Shown piece after piece: positions 17,193 to 26,138 of a stretch of DNA of 64,000 nt. The stretch covers positions 1 to 64,000 of the forward strand of contig NZ_BCBA01000013.1 in the NCBI RefSeq assembly GCF_001320245.1. The letters are read 5' to 3'. Each line of letters starts with the position of its first letter. Position 1 is the first letter of the stretch. The translations under genes and the position numbers were made by a program. Source of the stretch: Pseudomonas sp. NBRC 111124. Lineage in GTDB: Bacteria; Pseudomonadota; Gammaproteobacteria; Pseudomonadales; Pseudomonadaceae. Under the pieces are notes generated by a model, which saw only the letters and a program-made list of their open reading frames with translations, was not told the origin of the DNA and did not search any database.

Positions 17193-17759
17193 TCATTGGT
17201 GCAATGCATCGGGCGTATCGACATCCCTTAGCACCCCGGCATCCTCGACTGCCAGCCTGACGCAACTGTCCGGATGGGCCCTGACCACCGAACGCGCCCC
17301 TTCATCGCCCGACAGTCGCGAAAGCGTTGGCCAAAAATCACGCCCGAACACCACCGGATGGCCCTGCTGCCCGGCATGACAAGGCAGGACTATCGTCGAC
17401 CCACTGGCCTCGCGTGCAAGCAAACCAAGGGTCCCGAGTTCCACCCAAGGCATGTCACCCAGCAGAATCGCCACCGCCTGCGCCTCGCTGTCGACCAGCG
17501 AAGCGGCGCCAGCCGCCAGGCTATGGCCCATCCCCAGCGCGGAATCCGCACTGCAGATGACCCGGCACGCCGACGGCAACCCCAGTTCCTCGCCCCGCTC
17601 GCCGTCACGCAACACCACCCGCACATCATCGAACACGGCACAGGCGCGCTCGACGCTGTGCACCAACAAGCTGCGACCATCGGCCATCAGCGCCCGGCGT
17701 TTGTCGCCACCGAAACGCACGCTGCTACCGGCCGCCAACACCAGCGCCACCACACTCAC
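17193..17759 (-). CDS. MobA/MocA-type molybdopterin nucleotidyltransferase
   Basis: A 188-residue nucleotidyltransferase. The N-terminal signature ALVLAAGSSVRFGGDKR (about residues 5-21) and the metal-binding AVAILLGDMPWV segment (about 94-105) are those of the MobA-like fold. MocA enzymes convert molybdopterin to its cytosine dinucleotide, the cofactor form used by bacterial molybdenum hydroxylases such as the one encoded just upstream. It starts with GTG at 17759, overlapping the xdhC-like stop (GTGA), so it is translationally coupled. CTP rather than GTP use is inferred from the neighbours. Confidence 0.85.
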   Translation of the reverse strand: MSVVALVLAAGSSVRFGGDKRRALMADGRSLLVHSVERACAVFDDVRVVLRDGERGEELGLPSACRVICSADSALGMGHSLAAGAASLVDSEAQAVAILLGDMPWVELGTLGLLAREASGSTIVLPCHAGQQGHPVVFGRDFWPTLSRLSGDEGARSVVRAHPDSCVRLAVEDAGVLRDVDTPDALHQ

Positions 17760-18727
17760 AGCGCAGCCCGCCCGATGCCATTGCGCAGGCGCAGGATATC
17801 GGCAAGCACCGCCAGGGCGATCTCGGCCGGGGTCTTGCTGCCCAGGTTGAGGCCGATCGGCGCGTGTATCCGCGCCAGCTCGTCATAGCCCAGGCCGCCG
17901 ATGCGCTGCAAGCGTTCGCGACGCTTGTCGGAGGTGGCCTTGGAGCCCATTACGCCTATGTAGAACGCTTCGGTACGTACCGCTTCAAGCATGGCCAGGT
18001 CATCGATTTTCGGATCATGGGTCAATGCAACCACCGCCGTGTCGGCATGGCAACCGCCATTAGCAATGAACTCCGATGGCAGCTCACGACGCACCTCGAT
18101 GCCGTTCAGTACCACGCCTTCGAGCACCTCGTCACGTGGGTCGCAGAGGATGACTTCAAAGCCCATCCCCTTACCGAACTCGGCACAGAAATGCGCGACG
18201 CTGGAGTAGCCGGCCAGCAGCAGGCGCTGGGCAGCGCCGACACGCAAACGCACGCGACCGCTTTCGCGCTCCACCCGCGGGCCCTGGCTGTGGTCGTCGC
18301 TGAGCAGGCGATCCCCGTGCGGCAGGCTCACTTCGCGCAGCAGCCGGCGCTGGCCGCGCAGTGCGCCCTCCAGCTCACGCAGATGCGCCTGCACGTCACA
18401 GTCGGCCGACAGGTTTTCCACCAGCACCTCGAGCACGCCGCCACACGGCAGGCGGATGCTCGAACGCGGGTCGCTGCCATCGCCATAGCGCACGATGGCA
18501 ATCGGTTCGGGAAACTCGCCCCGCCCCACGCGCTCAAGGAAGTCATCTTCGACACAGCCACCCGACAGCGAACCCAACCACTGGCCGCTGGCGTTGACCG
18601 CCAGCAGCGAGCCCGGCGCACGCGGCGCCGAGCCGTAGGTGGCGAGCACCGTGCACAACCAAACCCGCTGGCCGCTGCACGACCACTGCAACGCCTGGCT
18701 GATGACCTGGAGATCGAGATGCTGCAC
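17756..18727 (-). CDS. XdhC/CoxI-family molybdenum-cofactor insertion factor
   Basis: A 323-residue protein of the XdhC/CoxF family. The N-terminal XdhC/CoxI domain contains TVLATYGSAPRAPGSLLAV and GSLSGGCVEDDF (about residues 27-62). The C-terminal Rossmann-like domain contains VVALTHDPKIDDLAML and AFYIGVMGSKATSDKR. Such proteins bind sulfurated molybdenum cofactor and load it into target hydroxylases. It starts with GTG at 18727, three bases after the cytochrome c stop, with GGAG in the end of that gene. It belongs to the molybdenum hydroxylase operon. Confidence 0.88.
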   Translation of the reverse strand: MQHLDLQVISQALQWSCSGQRVWLCTVLATYGSAPRAPGSLLAVNASGQWLGSLSGGCVEDDFLERVGRGEFPEPIAIVRYGDGSDPRSSIRLPCGGVLEVLVENLSADCDVQAHLRELEGALRGQRRLLREVSLPHGDRLLSDDHSQGPRVERESGRVRLRVGAAQRLLLAGYSSVAHFCAEFGKGMGFEVILCDPRDEVLEGVVLNGIEVRRELPSEFIANGGCHADTAVVALTHDPKIDDLAMLEAVRTEAFYIGVMGSKATSDKRRERLQRIGGLGYDELARIHAPIGLNLGSKTPAEIALAVLADILRLRNGIGRAAL

Positions 18728-18730
18728 GGT

Positions 18731-19942
18731 TTACTCCGCCTTCAGCTCGGCGAGCTGCTGGACGCTCAGGTCGCCGGGCAATCCACCCCAGGCCTGACGC
18801 AGGTAGTTGACCATGTCCGTCACTTGCTGGTCATCGAGCTTGTCGGCAAAGCCCGGCATCGGCTGCATGCGCTCGAAGCCGGTGAACTGCTGCTCACGGA
18901 TGCCGTCGCGAATGGCCTTGACCAGGTTGCGCGAGTCGCCCTGGCGCAGCACCGTGTTGCCACGCATGGCCACCGCGATGTGCGGCTTGCCCTCGCCGTC
19001 GACACCATGGCAGCCGGCGCAGACGTTGAGGTACTGCTGATGGCCGCGCTTGGCGCTGTCGCTCATCTGCTCCAGGGTAACGGCCTTGATTTCCTTGGCC
19101 GGCGGTGGCTGGTCGCCAAGCAGGTAGGTGGCCATGGCCGCCAGGTCGGCATCTTCCAGGTGTTGGGTGCTATGGTGCACCACCGGGAACATCTCGTTGA
19201 ACATACTGCCCTGGGCACTGATGCCGTGCTTGAGGAAGGTGGTCAGGTCCGGTTGGGTCCAGCCACGGTCGGCCAGGTCCTGGGCCAGCAGGCTCGGCGC
19301 CAGATAGCCACCCAGCAGGCCGCCCGTGAAGCGCTGGTCCTGTTGCAGCGCGCCAATGGCGTTGCGCGGGGTGTGGCATTCGCCGCAATGGCCCATCACC
19401 TCGACCATGTACTGCCCGCGCTGCCATGCTGCGCTCTTGCCCTCGGTCGGCTGCAGTTGCACGCTCTTGCCATACAGCATGTTCCAGCCGGTCAGGCCCA
19501 GGCGCACGTTGAACGGGAAGCTCAGCGCCGTCTGCGGCGCCGGCCGGTTGATCGGCGGCACGGTCATCAGGTAAGCGAGGATCGCATCGGAATCCTCGCG
19601 CTTGATCAGGTGGTACGAGGTGTACGGCATCGCCGGGTAGAGGTTGGCGCCGTCCTTGCGCTTGCCCTCGGTGACCGCGGCGAAGAACTCGTCAGCCGTG
19701 TAGTTGCCAATGCCGTACTGCTTGTCCGGGGTGATGTTGCTGCCATAGATAGTGCCGAATGGCGAATGGATCGGCAGGCCACCGGCGAACGGCGCGCCGC
19801 CTTCGGCGGTGTGGCAGGCCATGCAGTCGGCCGCACGGGCCAGGTATTCACCACGCTTGACCTGCGCCTCGTCGGCCGCCTTGGCAGCCGAGACGACGGC
19901 GAGGCCGAGGGCCAGCAGGAGTGTGTTGCGAACGAAGCCCAT
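18731..19942 (-). CDS. Tri-heme cytochrome c subunit of molybdenum hydroxylase
   Basis: A 403-residue exported cytochrome. A cleavable signal peptide (ending near AAKA, about residue 22) is followed by three CXXCH motifs: CMACH, CGECH and CAGCH. This three-domain type serves as electron acceptor subunit of membrane-associated dehydrogenases. Here it would take electrons from the 2Fe-2S subunit to the respiratory chain. I chose the ATG at 19942 because AAGGAGGG sits about 8 bases upstream; a TTG two codons earlier is too close to that site. It is co-transcribed with the genes on both sides. Confidence 0.9.
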   Translation of the reverse strand: MGFVRNTLLLALGLAVVSAAKAADEAQVKRGEYLARAADCMACHTAEGGAPFAGGLPIHSPFGTIYGSNITPDKQYGIGNYTADEFFAAVTEGKRKDGANLYPAMPYTSYHLIKREDSDAILAYLMTVPPINRPAPQTALSFPFNVRLGLTGWNMLYGKSVQLQPTEGKSAAWQRGQYMVEVMGHCGECHTPRNAIGALQQDQRFTGGLLGGYLAPSLLAQDLADRGWTQPDLTTFLKHGISAQGSMFNEMFPVVHHSTQHLEDADLAAMATYLLGDQPPPAKEIKAVTLEQMSDSAKRGHQQYLNVCAGCHGVDGEGKPHIAVAMRGNTVLRQGDSRNLVKAIRDGIREQQFTGFERMQPMPGFADKLDDQQVTDMVNYLRQAWGGLPGDLSVQQLAELKAE

Positions 19943-19944
19943 GC

Positions 19945-20481
19945 TCAACCCTCCTTGACCAGGCCGAGGTCATTGAGCACCGTGCGGGTGGCGTCGTAGT
20001 AACGCACGTACCCGGTGCAGCGGCAGATGTGGTGGCCGAGGCTGGCTTCGATACGGTCTTGCACTTCGCTCTTCTTCAACGGCTGGCGCTGGGCGGTTTC
20101 CACCAGCACCGTGGCGGCGTTGACGAAGCCCGGCGCGCAATAGCTGCACTGGAAAGCGAACAGGTCGACAAACTTCTGCTGGATCGGGTTCAGCGTCAGG
20201 TTGCCGGCCTCGTCCTGCTTGGCATGGCCTTCGATGGTACGGACCTTCTTGCCTTCAAAGTAATGCGCGCCGGTGATGCAGGTGCGCACTTCCTCGCTGG
20301 TGCCGTCGGGGTTGTCGACGATCACCACACAGGCGTGGCAGATGCCCTGGCCGCAGCCCAGGCGGGAACCTGTGAGGTTCTGGTGTTCGTGCAGGTAGTC
20401 GATCATCGCCAGGTCAGCAGGGACCTCGACCGGGCCGACCGGTTGACCGTTGAGGGTCAGTTGCAGTGGACGGTTAGCCAT
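19945..20481 (-). CDS. 2Fe-2S subunit of molybdenum hydroxylase (IorA-like)
   Basis: A 178-residue protein with two 2Fe-2S domains: the plant-type ferredoxin domain (GCGQGICHACVV, then CITG) and the all-alpha domain (CSYCAPG and CRCTGYVRYY). It is the electron-transfer subunit of xanthine-oxidase-family enzymes of the isoquinoline 1-oxidoreductase type. The ATG at 20481 is inside the last codons of the large-subunit gene (8-base overlap), indicating translational coupling. It has no export signal of its own; it may be co-exported with the TAT-targeted large subunit. Confidence 0.9.
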   Translation of the reverse strand: MANRPLQLTLNGQPVGPVEVPADLAMIDYLHEHQNLTGSRLGCGQGICHACVVIVDNPDGTSEEVRTCITGAHYFEGKKVRTIEGHAKQDEAGNLTLNPIQQKFVDLFAFQCSYCAPGFVNAATVLVETAQRQPLKKSEVQDRIEASLGHHICRCTGYVRYYDATRTVLNDLGLVKEG

Positions 20482-23305
20482 TGAGGGCCTCCTTGATACG
20501 GGCTGGAGTGATGGGGAGATCGCGCACGCGCTTGCCAATGGCATGTGCCACGGCGTTGCCGATGGCACCGACGACCGGGATCATCACCACTTCGGCGATG
20601 CCCTTGGACGGGTCGGTCGGTGACAGCGGCGGGAGGATTTCGCTGGTCTGCTTCCACACCGCCACATCGCGTGCGTGCGGCAGGCGGTAGCGGTTGAAGT
20701 TCCAGTCGCCCTCCCCAGGCCCACCCTCGTACAACGGCATTTCTTCGGTCAGCGCATGGCCGATGCCCATGGCGATACCGCCCTCGAGCTGGCCCTTGAC
20801 CAGCTCCGGTACCAGCACGCGGCCACATTCGACCCAGCTGTGGTGGTTGAGCACCTGCACCTCGTGGGTACCCTTGTTGACCTTGACCTCGACGATGGTC
20901 GCCACCGGGCTGTAGTAGGTGACCATGGCGTTGTTCAGCTGGGTGTCCGGGTAGGCGGCGTTCTGCCGGTCGAGCAGGTGATAGCCATGGCTGCTCATCT
21001 GCGCCTTCTTGGCATTCACCGCGCCATCGCCGTACTTCACCGCCACGGCATCCAGCGGGAAGCGCTCGCGCACGCCATCGATGACAAAGTCGGCCTCGGC
21101 CCAGCTCCAGCGGTTGAAACCGTGCACGCTGACGCCAGTGACCAGGCCCATCTCGTGGGCTTTCTGCGCCAGCTGGGCGAACGGGATCGGCGCCAGGCCG
21201 TTGCCGGTCAGCTCGCCGTTGACCCACACCGCGTTCTCGCGGCGCACCACCAGCGGGTTGGCCTGGCCACCCTGCGGGCCCTGGCTCCAGATGGCCATGG
21301 CTGCTGGCCACAGGCCGTGGTTGAACAGCACGCGGGCCGCTTCGCGGGTGGCGTGGCTGAAGTAGAACGCCGAGTTGGTCGCCGACGACGGCGAAGCCAG
21401 TCTGCCGACCCAGCGCGGGTCGCGCAGCGCGGCGTCCTGTTCAGGCTGGCTGATCAGGTACGGGTTGCCGCTGGTGGTCAGCTGCAGCTCGGGCCATTCG
21501 GTGACCGCCGTCTTCACCTCGTCGGCCGAGCGGCCAAGGAAATCGCTGACGACCAGGGCCTGGGAAGTGGACATGCCGGTGCCCAGCTCGGTGCCGATAT
21601 GCCGCAGGCTGATGCGGCCATCGGCGCTGAACTCGATGCTGGCCATCGGCGCCTCGGAGCCGGTGCCGAAGTCTTTCTGGCAGATGGCGAAACCAACGCC
21701 GTACCAGTGGTCCGGGTCCTTGGCGTCCATCTGCTGCTTGCGCGCTTCGCGGTTGCTCCACCACTCATGCACGGCAGCCTTGTCGAGGATCTCGTACAAG
21801 CGCAGGGCACCGGCCGGGACCGCACCCTGGGTGTTTTTCATGCCCGACTTCAGCGCATTGGCGCGGCGCAGGTCGATGGCATCGACGCCCAAGCGACCGG
21901 CGATCTCATCCACCATCATCTCGGTGGCGGCCATGGTCTGCAGGGTGCCGTAGCCGCGCATGGAGCCGGCCTCGACACCGCGGGAGAAGTAGGCGGTCAC
22001 CGAGAGGTCGTTCTGCGGCATGTAGTAGATCGACTGCGCCGCAGTGGCGCCTACCGCAGCCACCGACGGGCTGTAGTTGATGCGCCCGCCGCCGTCGCAG
22101 CTCATGTCGGCGCGGAAAATCTTGAAACGGTTGTCCTTCTTGTCCACGGCCAGCTGGTAGCGAATGTCGAAGGCATGGCGCTTGATCCCGCTCTGGAACT
22201 GCTCGTAGCGGTCGTTGGCCAGGCGGATCGGCACACCATCGCCATACAGCGCAGCCACGGCGGCGTAAAAGACGAAGATGTTGTTGTCTTTCGAGCCGTA
22301 ACCCACGGTGTAGCCCGGGTGCATGTTCAGCGTGTTCAAGGCGAAGCGCGACGGCTTGATCATGTGCACGCATTCCTGCGCCGCTTCGAACGGGCACTGG
22401 GTCGCGACCACGAAGTGCAGCGTGCCGGTCGCCGGGTCGTACCAGCCGTTACCGTTGTCCGGCTCCAGCGCGGCGGGCTCGATCGACGGCGTCTTGTAGC
22501 GCTCGTCGAACACCAGCCAGTCCTCGGGCGGGTTGTCCAGTTGCTCGCCCATGCGCTTGGCGTAGAACAGGCCCTGCTCGGTCAGGTCGCCGTGCTGGTT
22601 GGGCGATTTCGACCACACCGGTTTGCGGTTGAGGATGGTGGGGAACAGCATGGAGTTCTTCAGGCTGGAGAACTCATCGTCGTCGAACGGCGTGGCGCCG
22701 CCCACCCGCACAAAGCGGAAGCTGCCATAAGGGTCGCGCTGGTACAGCGGGGCCTGGGCGCCGTACTTGATCGCCTTGTCGTTGAACTGCAGCTTGCGCT
22801 TGGCCTGGCGGAAGCGCTCGAAGTCATGCCAGATCAGGATCGCCACCGGGTGGCCGATGAACATCGGCACCTGGCCGGGCGGCAGCAGCGGGTCGGGCGA
22901 GTGCGCCTCGGGCCAGGCGATACCGTCCTTGGCCAAGTCGGCGGCGGTGACGATACGGTCCGGCTGCAGGTCGGCGCCGAGCAGGCTCAGGTCATGGCCG
23001 GCATAGATGCGGTCGGCCTTGGTCGCCTTGAGCAGCAGCGCGTGGCCCTGCTGGGCCGGCCAGCCGGGCATGTCCTTGGCGCGGATGTCGCGGGCGAAGA
23101 CCTTGTTGCCACAGACCTTGGACAGTGCGTCGTTGCGAAAACGCGCCTTGCCGTCATGGTTCATCCACTTTTGCGGCGAGGTGGTGACGCGCTGCTCCAT
23201 CAGCGCGGCAAATGCCTGGCTGCCAAGTGGCGCCATGGTCACGCCGACACCAGCGATCAGGCCGCCTTGCAAGAAGGCGCGCCGGGAAATATCACGGTTG
23301 GACAT
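20474..23305 (-). CDS. Molybdopterin-binding large subunit, isoquinoline 1-oxidoreductase/aldehyde dehydrogenase type
   Basis: A 943-residue catalytic subunit. A twin-arginine signal (SRRAFLQGGLIAGVGV, about residues 7-22) predicts folded export to the periplasm. The body shows family features of IorB-type molybdenum hydroxylases, including SMRGYGTLQTMAATEMMVDE and GIGHALTEEMPLYEGG near the C-terminus. The operon adds a 2Fe-2S subunit, a tri-heme cytochrome, XdhC and a MocA-type enzyme, a complete set for a periplasmic oxidase feeding the respiratory chain. Relatives oxidise N-heterocycles, nicotinate or aldehydes; the substrate here cannot be told. Confidence 0.87.
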   Translation of the reverse strand: MSNRDISRRAFLQGGLIAGVGVTMAPLGSQAFAALMEQRVTTSPQKWMNHDGKARFRNDALSKVCGNKVFARDIRAKDMPGWPAQQGHALLLKATKADRIYAGHDLSLLGADLQPDRIVTAADLAKDGIAWPEAHSPDPLLPPGQVPMFIGHPVAILIWHDFERFRQAKRKLQFNDKAIKYGAQAPLYQRDPYGSFRFVRVGGATPFDDDEFSSLKNSMLFPTILNRKPVWSKSPNQHGDLTEQGLFYAKRMGEQLDNPPEDWLVFDERYKTPSIEPAALEPDNGNGWYDPATGTLHFVVATQCPFEAAQECVHMIKPSRFALNTLNMHPGYTVGYGSKDNNIFVFYAAVAALYGDGVPIRLANDRYEQFQSGIKRHAFDIRYQLAVDKKDNRFKIFRADMSCDGGGRINYSPSVAAVGATAAQSIYYMPQNDLSVTAYFSRGVEAGSMRGYGTLQTMAATEMMVDEIAGRLGVDAIDLRRANALKSGMKNTQGAVPAGALRLYEILDKAAVHEWWSNREARKQQMDAKDPDHWYGVGFAICQKDFGTGSEAPMASIEFSADGRISLRHIGTELGTGMSTSQALVVSDFLGRSADEVKTAVTEWPELQLTTSGNPYLISQPEQDAALRDPRWVGRLASPSSATNSAFYFSHATREAARVLFNHGLWPAAMAIWSQGPQGGQANPLVVRRENAVWVNGELTGNGLAPIPFAQLAQKAHEMGLVTGVSVHGFNRWSWAEADFVIDGVRERFPLDAVAVKYGDGAVNAKKAQMSSHGYHLLDRQNAAYPDTQLNNAMVTYYSPVATIVEVKVNKGTHEVQVLNHHSWVECGRVLVPELVKGQLEGGIAMGIGHALTEEMPLYEGGPGEGDWNFNRYRLPHARDVAVWKQTSEILPPLSPTDPSKGIAEVVMIPVVGAIGNAVAHAIGKRVRDLPITPARIKEALNG

Positions 23306-23588
23306 GCTTGATCCTCTGGGCAGAAGCGTCTCTGCCCATCTTTTTCTGATTCTTGTGCGGGGGGACTCGGAAGGGTAAGAACCTTGTCGCGCGAGCCAGG
23401 AAAAACTGACTTGTGCGTCAACTTTACAACAAGATTATGGGCATAAGCAAAGTCAAGCCGACAATATGTCGCGGTGTGTCAAAGGCCGACCTGCGGCTTC
23501 GCAGCAGCAGCGTCGGCAAGAACGGTTAACCTTGGGTTAATCGTTCCCAGCCAGCATGGCCACCATTCCGTACTGCCAAGGCGAAGAC
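23306..23588. other. Divergent promoter region, hydroxylase operon and dsbD
   Basis: This gap of about 280 bases must hold the promoters of the molybdenum hydroxylase operon (leftward) and the dsbD operon (rightward). It is locally AT-rich around 23400-23470. I see no near-consensus sigma-70 pair or recognisable operator by eye, and no coding frame. Confidence 0.4.
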
Positions 23589-25301
23589 ATGCGCACCCTC
23601 CTGCTCTTCCTGACGTTCCTTCTGGCCGGCCCTTTGCAAGCCAACCCGTTCGACGCCAAACCCGACTTCCTGCCGGTCAACCAGGCGTTCGTGCTGACTC
23701 ACGACCGCCAGGCTGACGGGCAGATGCGCCTGTACTTCCAGATCAAGCAGGGTTACTACCTGTACCAGAAGCGCCTGAAGTTCGACGGCTTGGCCGCCGA
23801 CCAGCAACCGCAATTACCTGCCGGCTTGAATCACCACGACGAGTTCTTCGGTGACAGCACGGTGTACCGCGACCAGCTCGAACTGCTGATCCCCGCCAAT
23901 GCCACGGGCCAGTTGCGCCTGGGTTGGCAGGGCTGTGCCGATGCCGGCCTGTGCTACCCGCCGCAGACCACCGCCATCGACCTGGGTGGCAGCGTGACGC
24001 CAACCGCTGAACAAGCCAGCGACCAGGCACTTGCCAGCGGCCTGCAGAGCGCCAGCCTGGCCTGGAGCCTGCTGGCGTTCTTCGGCCTGGGCCTGTTGCT
24101 GGCGTTCACCCCCTGCTCGCTGCCGATGCTGCCGATACTCGCCGGCCTGGTTCTGGGCAACGGTGCCAGCGCCCGCCGTGGCTGGCTGCTGGCCGGGGTG
24201 TATGTGCTGAGCATGGCGCTGGTGTATGCGGGCCTTGGTGTGGTCGCGGCGCTGCTGGGCGCCAGCCTGCAGGCGTGGCTGCAACAACCCTGGCTGCTGG
24301 GCAGCTTGGCCGGCTTGTTCATCCTCCTCGCCCTGCCCATGTTCGGCGCGTTCGAGCTGCAACTGCCGGCCGCCCTGCGCGACCGACTCGACCGCGCCGG
24401 CCAGGGCGCTCGTGGTGGCAACCTGTACGGCGCAGCGCTGCTGGGCGCCCTTTCCGGCCTGCTGCTCGGGCCATGCATGACCGCGCCCCTGGCGGGTGCG
24501 CTGTTGTTCATCGCGCAAAGCGGTGATGTGCTGCAAGGCGCACTGGTGCTGTTCAGCCTCGGCCTGGGCATGGGTGTGCCGCTGCTGTTGCTGGTGACCC
24601 TGGGCAACCGCTACCTGCCGCGCCCAGGTGCGTGGATGAACCGGGTCAAGGGCGTGTTTGGTTTCGTGTTCCTGGCCATGGCCCTCTACACCGTGCGCAG
24701 CCTGCTGCCCGCACCCCTGTCGCTGGCCCTGAGCGGCGCCTGGCTGATTGCCCTGGGCTGGGCCATGTGGCCGGCCCTGCACGTTTTGCCGGCACTGCGT
24801 GCTGTACCGCTGCTTGGCGCCTTGTGGGGTGGGTTACTGTTGGTCGGTGCTGCTGCAGGTGGCGACGATCTGTGGCAACCGTTGCGGCCGTTCGCCGGCG
24901 GTACTGCGCCCGCCGCCGTACAAAAGGCCGACGAGCACTTCGTCACGGTCAGCAGCCCCGAAGCCCTGCAGCGCGAACTGGATGCCGCCAAGGCCCGCGG
25001 CCAGTGGGTCATGGTCGACTATTACGCCGACTGGTGCGTGTCGTGCAAAGTCATGGAAAAGCAGGTGTTCAGCCGCCCCGACGTGCAAACCAGCCTGGCC
25101 GGCGTGCACCTGCTGCGCCTGGACGTGACCGCCGACTCCGCCGCCAGCCGCGCCCTGCTGCAGCGCTATCAGGTACCCGGCCCGCCCAGCATCATCTGGC
25201 TCGGCCCGGAAGGCGAAGAGCGGCGCGCACGGCGCATCACCGGCGAGGTGGATGCCGCCACATTCCTGCAACACTGGACTCAGACTCGGAGCCAAGGCTG
25301 A
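23589..25301 (+). CDS. dsbD: Thiol:disulfide interchange protein DsbD
   Basis: A 570-residue protein that moves reducing power from cytoplasmic thioredoxin to periplasmic thiol proteins. A signal peptide (about residues 1-18) leads to the N-terminal alpha domain with the pair in GCADAGLCYPP. The eight-helix membrane domain has cysteines in FTPCSLPMLPIL and LLGPCMTAPLAG. The C-terminal thioredoxin domain has C483-VS-C486. I chose the ATG at 23589 because it begins the signal peptide. The next gene overlaps its stop codon (TGATG), so the dsb genes form an operon. Confidence 0.92.
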   Translation: MRTLLLFLTFLLAGPLQANPFDAKPDFLPVNQAFVLTHDRQADGQMRLYFQIKQGYYLYQKRLKFDGLAADQQPQLPAGLNHHDEFFGDSTVYRDQLELLIPANATGQLRLGWQGCADAGLCYPPQTTAIDLGGSVTPTAEQASDQALASGLQSASLAWSLLAFFGLGLLLAFTPCSLPMLPILAGLVLGNGASARRGWLLAGVYVLSMALVYAGLGVVAALLGASLQAWLQQPWLLGSLAGLFILLALPMFGAFELQLPAALRDRLDRAGQGARGGNLYGAALLGALSGLLLGPCMTAPLAGALLFIAQSGDVLQGALVLFSLGLGMGVPLLLLVTLGNRYLPRPGAWMNRVKGVFGFVFLAMALYTVRSLLPAPLSLALSGAWLIALGWAMWPALHVLPALRAVPLLGALWGGLLLVGAAAGGDDLWQPLRPFAGGTAPAAVQKADEHFVTVSSPEALQRELDAAKARGQWVMVDYYADWCVSCKVMEKQVFSRPDVQTSLAGVHLLRLDVTADSAASRALLQRYQVPGPPSIIWLGPEGEERRARRITGEVDAATFLQHWTQTRSQG

Positions 25302-26137
25302 TGCTGACGGTAACCCTCGGGCCGCTGACCATGGCCCTCAACCACCTGCTGATGCTCGCCGCCCTCGGCGTGGCCTGCCTGGTCGGCTGGTGGGTCGCCC
25401 GACGTGGGGGCGCAAGCCCGGAATCGGCGCTGTTCAACCTGTTCCTGATCGGCCTGTTGTGCGCCCGCCTGGGTTTCGTGCTGGCCTACTGGCCGATGTA
25501 CCGCGACGACCTCCTGCAGGTCATCGACATCCGTGACGGCGGCTTCCTGCTCTGGTCGGGCCTGGTCGGTATCGTCTTAGCCACCCTCTGGCAGGGCTGG
25601 CGCCAGCCCGGCCTGCGTCGCCCGTTGGGCTGGGCCTTGTTCAGCGGTGCGCTGTTCTGGGGCCTGACCAGCCTGGGCAGCCACCTGTACAGCAAGGGCA
25701 CCGCATTGCCCGAACTGAGCCTGCGCAATGCCGCTGGCCAGTCCGTGGCCCTGCACAGCTACCGTGGCAAGCCGCTGGTGATCAATATCTGGGCGACCTG
25801 GTGCCCGCCATGCCGCCGGGAAATGCCGGTGCTGCAAAAGGCCCAGGGCGAATACCCCCACGTCACCTTCATTTTCGTCAACCAGGGCGAGACGCCGGAA
25901 AACGTCACGACCTTCCTCGCCACCACCGGGCTGAGCCTGACCCACGTGCTATTCGACGGCACCGGCGCGCTGGCCCAGCGGGTTGGCTCGATGGCCCTGC
26001 CCACCACCCTGTTCTACGACGCCGACGGCCGCCTGATCGGCAGCCACCTCGGCGAGCTGTCGCGGGCCAGCCTGCGCCATGCCTTGGAACCTTTCGAGCG
26101 GGCCACGGCGCCCGCCCCTGCCGCACAAGGAAACTGA
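25301..26137 (+). CDS. TlpA/ResA-type thioredoxin with N-terminal membrane domain
   Basis: A 278-residue protein. About 130 N-terminal residues form several membrane helices (ALNHLLMLAALGVACLVGWW and others), resembling part of prolipoprotein diacylglyceryl transferase-like folds. A periplasmic thioredoxin domain of the TlpA/ResA type follows, with C168-PP-C171 in NIWATWCPPCRREMPVL. Such proteins reduce disulfides in apo-cytochromes or other exported proteins, taking electrons from DsbD. The ATG overlaps the dsbD stop, and the dsbG-like gene begins 2 bases after its own stop. Confidence 0.85.
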   Translation: MLTVTLGPLTMALNHLLMLAALGVACLVGWWVARRGGASPESALFNLFLIGLLCARLGFVLAYWPMYRDDLLQVIDIRDGGFLLWSGLVGIVLATLWQGWRQPGLRRPLGWALFSGALFWGLTSLGSHLYSKGTALPELSLRNAAGQSVALHSYRGKPLVINIWATWCPPCRREMPVLQKAQGEYPHVTFIFVNQGETPENVTTFLATTGLSLTHVLFDGTGALAQRVGSMALPTTLFYDADGRLIGSHLGELSRASLRHALEPFERATAPAPAAQGN

Positions 26138-26138
26138 C

